Shown piece after piece: positions 57,776 to 64,000 of a stretch of DNA of 64,000 bases. The position numbers were made by a program, and so were the translations under genes. How positions within the stretch are numbered: the first letter of the stretch is position 1; each line of letters starts with the position of its first letter. The stretch lies in NCBI RefSeq assembly GCF_009727055.1, contig NC_052351.1, positions 58,721,564 to 58,785,563 on the forward strand, given 5' to 3'. The notes below the pieces were generated by a model. It ran no database searches. It saw nothing but the letters and a program-made list of their open reading frames with translations, and was not told the origin of the DNA. Source of the stretch: Benincasa hispida. Taxonomy: Eukaryota; Streptophyta; Magnoliopsida; Cucurbitales; Cucurbitaceae.

Positions 57776-57822
57776 CAATATTAAAACTATAGGTTATATG
57801 TTATATTTAATATAACATATAG

Positions 57823-57825
<3 letters not shown>

Positions 57826-57853
<28 letters not shown>
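57826..57853. repeat. AT dinucleotide microsatellite
   Basis: About fourteen AT units inside the family B LTR. Confidence 0.95.
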
Positions 57854-57857
<4 letters not shown>

Positions 57858-58442
57858 GATAAGTTAGTTATCATATTTATATTTATATTATTATTGTCAT
57901 TTAAATAATAAGGAAGAGAGTTACAACTCCCTTCCCCTTCTTTTCTCTCTACCCACGTGAAAGGTAGGTGGTTATTGTTGGCAAGTAGAAAAGAAAGAGT
58001 TTCTTCTTCTCCTTCTTACTAAGCCTGTTGATCGATTGAGATAGTGAAAAACAGAAGAGTTCTGTGTGTTTGAGTTTTGAGATCATTCTCAATCCTTCCT
58101 CCTCAACATCAAGTTTTCCCTCAAAACCAAAATAGCTAGAGTCGACCGCTCCTAGGTTCTCACCCTGAGAATACCGAGGAAATATTCGTGGTATTATTCA
58201 TTCTTGTTCGAGGTTTTTTCTTGGAGAAAGGCTTCAAGAGGTTATTGGTGTTGTTCGAGGAAAATCGTGAAGAAAATATCTTTAAAGGTGAGGTTTCTGA
58301 AACCTTTTCATTAACATGATGTAATTTATAATTAAATGCATATCTTGTTTCATGTTTACTGTAAAATTTGTATTCAATGAAAAATGAAATTTGATCGATC
58401 CGCTTCCGCTCAAGGTTCTCTCCCCCATTGAGTTACTTCAAT

Positions 58443-58458
58443 TGGTATCAAAGCCAGG
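58443..58458 (+). promoter_or_regulatory. Primer-binding site, tRNA-Met type
   Basis: TGGTATCAAAGCCAGG, one mismatch from the initiator tRNA-Met complement, two bases after the LTR end at 58440. Confidence 0.88.
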
Positions 58459-59086
58459 TTGTAGATTTCTTATTCCAAATTCCATTCTTTTATTGAATCG
58501 TGTTTTACAATAATGGTGGATTTTATAATCTGCATTCTATTTCATGCGATGAATGGTTGTGGATGTAATTTGTTGATGGATGTTTTGGAATAGAACGCTC
58601 TGTTTATGGCATTATTTATTTACAAATTTGGTTTGTAAATGCCTTTACGTTTTTTGGCATTAATCTGGCTATAGAGTCTGTAATTTATAAGTTTGAGTTG
58701 CTCGTGTTGTTCTCGAAGGAGCATTGTTTCGAAGGAGAAGACAAAGCAGTACTACGAGATCGTGTAGCTCTTGCTATACGATCGTGTAGCTAATGCTACA
58801 AGATCGTGTAGACTTTGCTACATGATCGTGTAGCATTTGTTACAAGATCGCATAGTTTCTTGCTACACGATCGTGCAGTCTTTCCTACAAGATTGCTCAG
58901 TTGCTTGCTACATGATCACTGCAAGATGGTTCATTGAAAGGTGGTTCGGTTCGGCAGTTCAAGGCCTCTTCACTTGTTTCGAACCAAATGACTTAAGATT
59001 ATGTAATAGATAGCCTTTTATTTTCACAATCTAGAGATCCTATCCCGATCCATCAACTGTTAGTGTAAATATACATGGGATGAATG
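58459..59086 (+). mobile_element. Leader of Copia B, cut by Copia F
   Basis: No ORF. It resembles the leader after 61170 and holds the 22-bp palindromic array. It stops at 59086 where the LTR of the next element begins; GAATG (59082-59086) is the expected left target duplicate. Confidence 0.8.
58750..58925 (+). repeat. 22-23-bp tandem array of near-palindromes, 7-8 units
   Basis: Each unit carries a variant of CTACACGATCGTGTAG, itself a 16-bp palindrome, followed by a CTTTTG-like spacer. Spacing between successive GATC cores is 22, 22, 22, 22, 23, 22 and 23 bp. The first core lies 315 nt after the PBS. Confidence 0.88.
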
Positions 59087-61151
59087 TGTTGGGCTTGGTG
59101 TCCTAATTATCCCAGAGTCTCATAGTTTGTAATCTATACACATTGTTATGAATCAAATAAGAGCTATTTCATTTGGCATTTACTCATATCTAATAAACAA
59201 AGCTCCATGGTCATTGTATGTAAACTTAAGCATGTATATGAGATATACAAGTGGATCATGCCTTAAGTGATAACCTAAATAGGTCTGTAGTATAAGGATT
59301 AAGGAGGGATTCCTGATCCTGGTGACACTACGGATACGACTCGCTTTGTAGAGGTTTGCAAGTGTTGTGAACTACTACAGATGGTAGCTCCTGACCATTC
59401 ATGTGGAGACAGGCAAGCAGAAGTGTCCTATACAAAGAGTTTGTATAAGACCAAACCACGAGATGACTAGTCACTTAAGCATGTATATAACGACGTTTAT
59501 ACTGGAGACTTACATCTCACCTAAACAACCATAGGTGACATGAACTCAATCTTGAGTGTTTTGGGAACTTCTGCCTTTGAAGGTGGTCCTTTGATTAGTA
59601 TGGGTGAGAGTAGCCAGATTGCCAACTCAACATGCCAACCTTTTTGGGGACTTGTCTGATTTTGGAGCTTGGAACTCAGTTACACAAGATGGAATTCACT
59701 TCTTCCCTAAAGCAGAGGTAAGTAGATAGATTGGTCCTTTAAGGGCTGAACATAGTGGCCACAGCTTCTCTTTGGAAGAGAGGACTCAGTCATAGTAGAA
59801 CTATGACTTATGTTCATTAGAGAGAATAGTGGTACTTAAGGAATTAAATGTAACTACAGGGGTATAATGGTTATTGGCCAAGCTGTACTTACGAGCGATC
59901 TATGAAGGGTTATCGCACTGTTGGTTGGTTGATATGGACATATGATATATCTGTAGTAAGGAGAGTTCAACTGTCGGTCTTTAGTAGAGTGTCTGGCAGT
60001 TAACGGATGATGGATCCCGTGACTAAATAGTTTAGTCAGTTATTCACGTATCGTTGGAGCTTCGGGCTACAGGTCCATGAGGTCCCCTTGGTAGCTCAAT
60101 AGATTAAAGATGAGAATCAGTTCTTAGTGTTGATTTGAAATGTTCAAATTGACAAGAGGTATTTCGATTATATATGATATGATCGGTGTGGTGTATGAGA
60201 TACATCAAGAGAAGGTTAAATGTAAATGAGATTTACATTAAGGATCATGAAGTAGAAAAAGAGCTATGGTTTATATGTTTCATGAGATATAATATTAAAA
60301 CTATAGGTTATAAATATAGTATGATATGTTGGTTATCATGAATATTTATAATTATATTAATTATTGGATAATTATCTCTGTTTCTCTAATAAACAATTGA
60401 GTGGGAGGTTATTGGTGGTTTCATGGTAACCGTGAGATAAAAGGAAAAATGTTTTCCTAAATTTTGTAGTAGATGATAATTTGAGAGTTTTTATTCTCGG
60501 AAGTTCTCACAGTGGCTGTCAAGTAAATACGATTTACTAAACGACGGCTGAAGAGAGAATAGACGATCATGGAGTGATAGTACATGATAGTTCACTCAGT
60601 TGGCCGATAGCTAAACGATCGTGGAGCCTTTGCTAAACGATCGCGGTGCTTCTTCTAAAGGATTGGGCATCGTCTATATGATAGACCTTATCATCTCCCA
60701 GTTGCTCAATCGTTTACACAATTGTTCTTTCTCTGGTCTCGTTCTCTAACCAAGTCCACATAGAGCCCACACTTCTGGATTCTCACACCGAGAATACCCA
60801 GGTACCCATTGTGGTGGTTTCGTACTCAACTCGACATATCGAGGTTTATTGGAGGTCGTTCACTGTGTTCATGGTCGCTGTGTTCATGCAATGTAACGAT
60901 CGTAGTGTTCGAGCGTTCGGGTTTGCAGTCTTCCTAATTGTTCGAGCATTCGTGATCAAGGGTGTTGAAGATTAATCATCAAAGGTATGTGAATTCTATT
61001 CCTTGATCTTTGTGAAGTATGCTGTAATTTAGTTTTGTGCATGACCGATTAGTTTCTGTTTGTGTAATTGTAATTGTGCTTGTTCAAATACGAATGGAAT
61101 TTGGAACGATCATCTGCTGCTCATGGAAATCCTCATGTCCGATTTCCTTCA
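59087..61151 (+). mobile_element. 5' LTR of Copia F, 2,065 bp
   Basis: It begins TGTTGGGCTTGGTGTCC and ends GATTTCCTTCA, two bases before an intact PBS. It is inserted in the leader of Copia B. A family member without internal region is the solo LTR at 38622-40726. A CGATCG-word cluster lies at 60530-60720 and a consensus splice donor TCAAAG|GTATGT at 60985. Confidence 0.92.
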
Positions 61152-61153
61152 AT

Positions 61154-61169
61154 TGGTATCAGAGCCAGG
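61154..61169 (+). promoter_or_regulatory. Primer-binding site, tRNA-Met type
   Basis: TGGTATCAGAGCCAGG, a perfect match to the usual initiator tRNA-Met complement. Confidence 0.92.
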
Positions 61170-61499
61170 TTGTTCTGATATTCCAAATTTCACTTCTATT
61201 TTGAACTTCTTTTACAGTCGTGGTGGGTTTTCTACATTGCGTTTAATTGTTAAATGCGTTTGTGGATGGCGTTGATGAATGTTTACTGGTTTAATTGCCT
61301 TTGTTTAAAGCTTTCTTTAAATCACAAAGTGTTAATTTGTAAGGGCCCCTGTGTTTTTGGGCATAATTAACATGCAATCGAGTCTATAATTCAAAGTGTT
61401 TGAGTTAGTCGAGTCGTTCGTCATGAAGTTTCGAATCATGGAGATGCGGTTCTCAGCGAAGAAGAAGACCAAAAGTTGGTTGTGACATTTAGCCTCAGG

Positions 61500-62000
61500 T
61501 AAACGATCGTTGTGATTTGGCTAAATGATCGTGTATATTTTTCTATACAATCGTTTAGCTAATGCTAAACGATGGGGTAAAGTGTTTTCTCTATGCATAG
61601 CATTGGTTGCCCGATCGCATAAGACGTTGGAGGTAAACGATCGAGTGGGAGCATTTGATTCTCATCGTTTAGAAAAAGGTGCGGGCTAAACGATCATGTA
61701 GTTAGCATGCTCATCGCATAGTCACTAACTACATGATCACGTGGTATACGATACGAAGGAACTCGCTCAGCGATCATTTAGACGATAGTGCTTCACCGCA
61801 TCATAGTCGTTTAAATGATCATATAAGGCTAATGTTGCGGAGCTCGCTACACGATCGCGTACCTTGTGCTTCATTGCATAGTAAAAGGTACATGATCATT
61901 GCTAAACGATCGTTTAACTCTGGAAGCGCAGGTAAACGATTGAGTAAAGCAATTACTCTTTCGTGTAGACGATCGCGGAGAAGTTTTGGTACACGATCAG
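61500..62000 (+). repeat. Cluster of CGATCG-centred palindromic words
   Basis: About fifteen variants of TAAACGATCGTTTA and CTACACGATCGTGTAG in 500 bp, irregularly spaced. A perfect 14-bp palindrome TAAACGATCGTTTA is at 61903-61916. The first core lies about 350 nt after the PBS. Confidence 0.85.
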
Positions 62001-62991
62001 TGGAGACACGGATTTCGCTCGGACAGTTCAAAACCCAGTTCGCCTATTTGAATCGGTGACTCTTTGCATTTGTAATAGTTAGCTTTAGTTTTTTGAGGAT
62101 TTGAGGCAATTTTTCCCAATTCATCAACATTTGTTTATTATACATGAGATGTATGTGGTTTATATGGCAAAGTGTTTGACATATAGATTTGAAACCCACC
62201 TTAGGTTGTGCAATTATTCATACATCATGTATTATAAATGTTAAAATATGGCATGAAATTACAAGAAAGCATGTGCATGCATCATAAATATAAGAGTTAT
62301 ATTTGTGCATGCACTAAGCATATTCATGCATCGACTTTATATCATAAGCATTATAGTATAAGGCTGAATGGAAGCATGTTTTTCTTGGTTCATTGCTTAT
62401 TTGTATTAAAGTTATATAAAAAGTAGCAATGAATGAACAATGCATGGAGCATGACACTTAGGCTGTTTATAAGAGTTATGAATGCCTTTTATGTGTTTGC
62501 TTCGTGTTATGGTTGGTTTTGGTTGTTTCTGTTATAAGAGTTATGATAGAAATTAGAACTAAAATCAATAAGAAAGAGTTGCATTTGGACTTAGGGTAAA
62601 GTCATGTTTTTAAAAGGGTTTTAAAATTGGATTAAGATAGACCTAAGTTCAAAGGTCCTAATGGGATTAGCAACCTAGTTTAATCTTTTTAAATCGATTT
62701 AATATGATTAAATTGAGTGGCATAAAAGATTAAAATGTATTACATCTATCTATAAGGGAACTTTTGTCTAAGGTGGGTTCTGTCTAGGCTAGGGTACTTA
62801 AGCTGACGGAAACAGAACACCCCTACCCAGGAACCTACCTGGAAAGGTGAATTAGATAGATTTTGTACAAGCATGCGATAGTTGGTCAAAGACTCCGTTA
62901 AAGAGTTTAATGGATGATGATAAGAAGTCGTTTAACAATCCAAGGTAAAAGTTACTCTTGGGCAACCTAAAAAATCACTTAGTTAAAATTC

Positions 62992-63497
62992 TTAGTCGTG
63001 TTTTTTCTAAGTAAACTAAACCCTAGGTTACAAAATACTCAGTGGGAGGAAGAGATGTATCTAATATGTCAATGATTCCACTCAAGTTTCTCCCTTTATA
63101 GTAAGTGGGTGAAGGGCGTGTGTCAACACGTCCTACGGTCTCTGTCATTGGTTCACATTGTGAGATCATTCTATACTCCTTCGTGGTGCNCTTAGTCGTG
63201 TTTTTTCTAAGTAAACTAAACCCTAGGTTACAAAATACTCAGTGGGAGGAAGAGATGTATCTGATATGTCAATGATTCCACTCATGTTTCCCCCTAAATG
63301 TTCAGGCCGTGAGATTCATGCTTGGCCTCGTGGTGTTCGTAGAGCATCCCCCTTCGGATGGTGTTTTCATGAGTCAATATCAAGGTGGACGGAGAGAGTG
63401 TTTATAGTAAGTGGGTGAAGGGCGTGTGTCAACACGTCCTACGGTCTCTGTCATTGGTTCACATTGTGAGATCATTCTATACTCCTTCGTGGTGCCC
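62992..63497 (+). repeat. Partial local duplication around a single N
   Basis: CTTAGTCGTGTTTTTTC to CCACTCA occurs at 62992 and 63191, and TAGTAAGTGGGTGAAGGGCG to CTTCGTGGTGC at 63100 and 63408. The first copy lacks about 115 bp that separate the two blocks in the second (63291-63407). The junction is the N at 63190. Confidence 0.85.
63190..63190. other. Single N at a sequence join
   Basis: One N stands exactly where the first copy of the duplicated leader segment ends and the second begins. Confidence 0.95.
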
Positions 63498-64000
63498 TGG
63501 GAGCGTCCCCCTTCAGATGGGTTTTTATGCAGTTGGTCAAGTTCAAGGTGAACTCCAGAAATGACTAGGGTCACTTTAGGTTTTGCCCAATCGAATTTTT
63601 TCCCTTCAGATTGGCTGCTTGGGGTAGATCTCTAGGGCCTAAAATGGCAGGTCACACTTACAGGAAGTTGTTAAGCAAGTTAATGATTTCTTGACCAAAT
63701 CAATGATGGCTAGTCATTATAAGAGCAAAAGTTGTTCTGGTATTATTGACCGTTTGAGAATTTCTCAATTCAGATGAGGGATAATTGACCTCCCTTCGGC
63801 GGCTTTTGTCGTAAACCTTTGAAGCGTCATTGCGAAACTAGATGCCACTCAAGGTTCATGTTAGTTTTGCTAAACCTTATTGGATGTTGTTTGTTTTTTC
63901 AATGGGTATTTTCTTAAAACCTAATGTAGGTCAATGTGTTTTTGTTTTCAGCAACAAGTTTGATTTCCCGTGTAATGCCTCTTATTTGACCGGTTACATA

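Larger units (their letters stand above)
56331..58440 (+). mobile_element. 5' LTR of a Copia (family B), 5'-truncated by about 90 bp
   Basis: From TGATATTTTATTCA it follows the family B solo LTR (from about 14925) to the end GAGTTACTTCA at 58440, two bases before a PBS. A MITE (57491-57775) and an AT microsatellite enlarge it. A splice-donor-like TTAAAG|GTGAGG lies at 58288, 152 bp before the LTR end. Confidence 0.85.
60985..63951 (+). other. Putative leader intron of Copia F
   Basis: The donor AAAG|GTATGT and, at the right, ACCTAATG (branch-like), GTGTTTTTGTTTTCAG|C give a good plant intron. The next bases CAACAAGTTTGATTTCC align with gag starts of the same group if two bases (TG) are missing. 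The interval is inflated by the duplication at 62992-63497. Splicing is inferred. Confidence 0.45.
61170..64000 (+). mobile_element. Leader of Copia F and start of gag, running off the right edge
   Basis: Nearly 2.8 kb without a supported ORF. In order it holds the CGATCG-word cluster (61500-62000), AT-rich sequence with a 62-codon ORF of no recognisable type, then the repeat modules shared with the other Copia leaders (62780-63540), and a splice-acceptor-like site at 63951. About 49 bp beyond it may be the start of gag with a damaged start codon. Confidence 0.75.

Noticed and set aside
58750..58925. CRISPR-like array
   Set aside because: Repeat and spacer are both similar from unit to unit, the period is only 22-23 bp, no cas genes are present and the context is a plant retrotransposon leader.

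Overview
This window is eukaryotic nuclear DNA from a plant. It is AT-rich and contains no host gene that I can support. Almost every stretch can be assigned to LTR retrotransposons or their remnants, nested in one another. The tRNA-Met and tRNA-Asp type primer-binding sites, the Athila/Tat-like and chromovirus Gypsy elements and the SIRE-like and other Copia elements point to a flowering plant. The style of the Copia families and of a small Mutator-like MITE with TGATAGA sub-repeats reminds me of Cucurbitaceae, but that is recollection and not a search result. Most coding regions carry stops and frameshifts. Part of this decay may be uncorrected long-read indels.

Layout. 1-8463: a minus-strand SIRE-like Copia (partial pol, gag, PBS, 5' LTR), cut into the 3' end of a plus-strand Copia whose 3' LTR runs to 10565. 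Positions 1356-5904 and 5930-10495 are the same sequence twice around a 25-N gap, probably two unmerged contig ends. 10566-14606: Athila/Tat-like Gypsy non-coding and LTR sequence, interrupted by a 2.2-kb solo LTR (11503-13691). 14607-26195: a chromovirus (gag, protease, RT, RNase H, integrase, chromodomain, 3' LTR), interrupted in gag by a solo LTR that itself holds an inverted solo LTR, and in RT by another solo LTR. The chromovirus sits inside a minus-strand Copia (26196-31455). 31456-33049 is a plus Copia fragment, interrupted by another Copia (33050-42930) that carries a solo LTR between integrase and RT. 42931-46628: fragments of Gypsy LTRs in both orientations. 46629-55690: an Athila-like element with two LTRs, a deleted gag-pol and a long extra ORF in the env-like position with a gene-like promoter. 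55691-64000: a Gypsy gag fragment, then a Copia 5' LTR and leader interrupted by a second Copia 5' LTR and leader that run off the right edge.

The most interesting pattern is shared by several Copia families here. A consensus-like 5' splice site, with core TCAAAG|GTAWGT, lies 120-167 bp before the LTR 3' end. A long ORF-less leader (about 2-3 kb) follows the PBS and ends at a branch-site/polypyrimidine/CAG acceptor immediately before the gag start. About 285-370 nt after the PBS, each leader carries a cluster of palindromic words whose sequence differs between families. This would place the PBS and the palindromes inside an intron, so only unspliced genomic RNA would keep them, as with retroviral packaging and dimerisation signals. 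It is an inference from sequence only.
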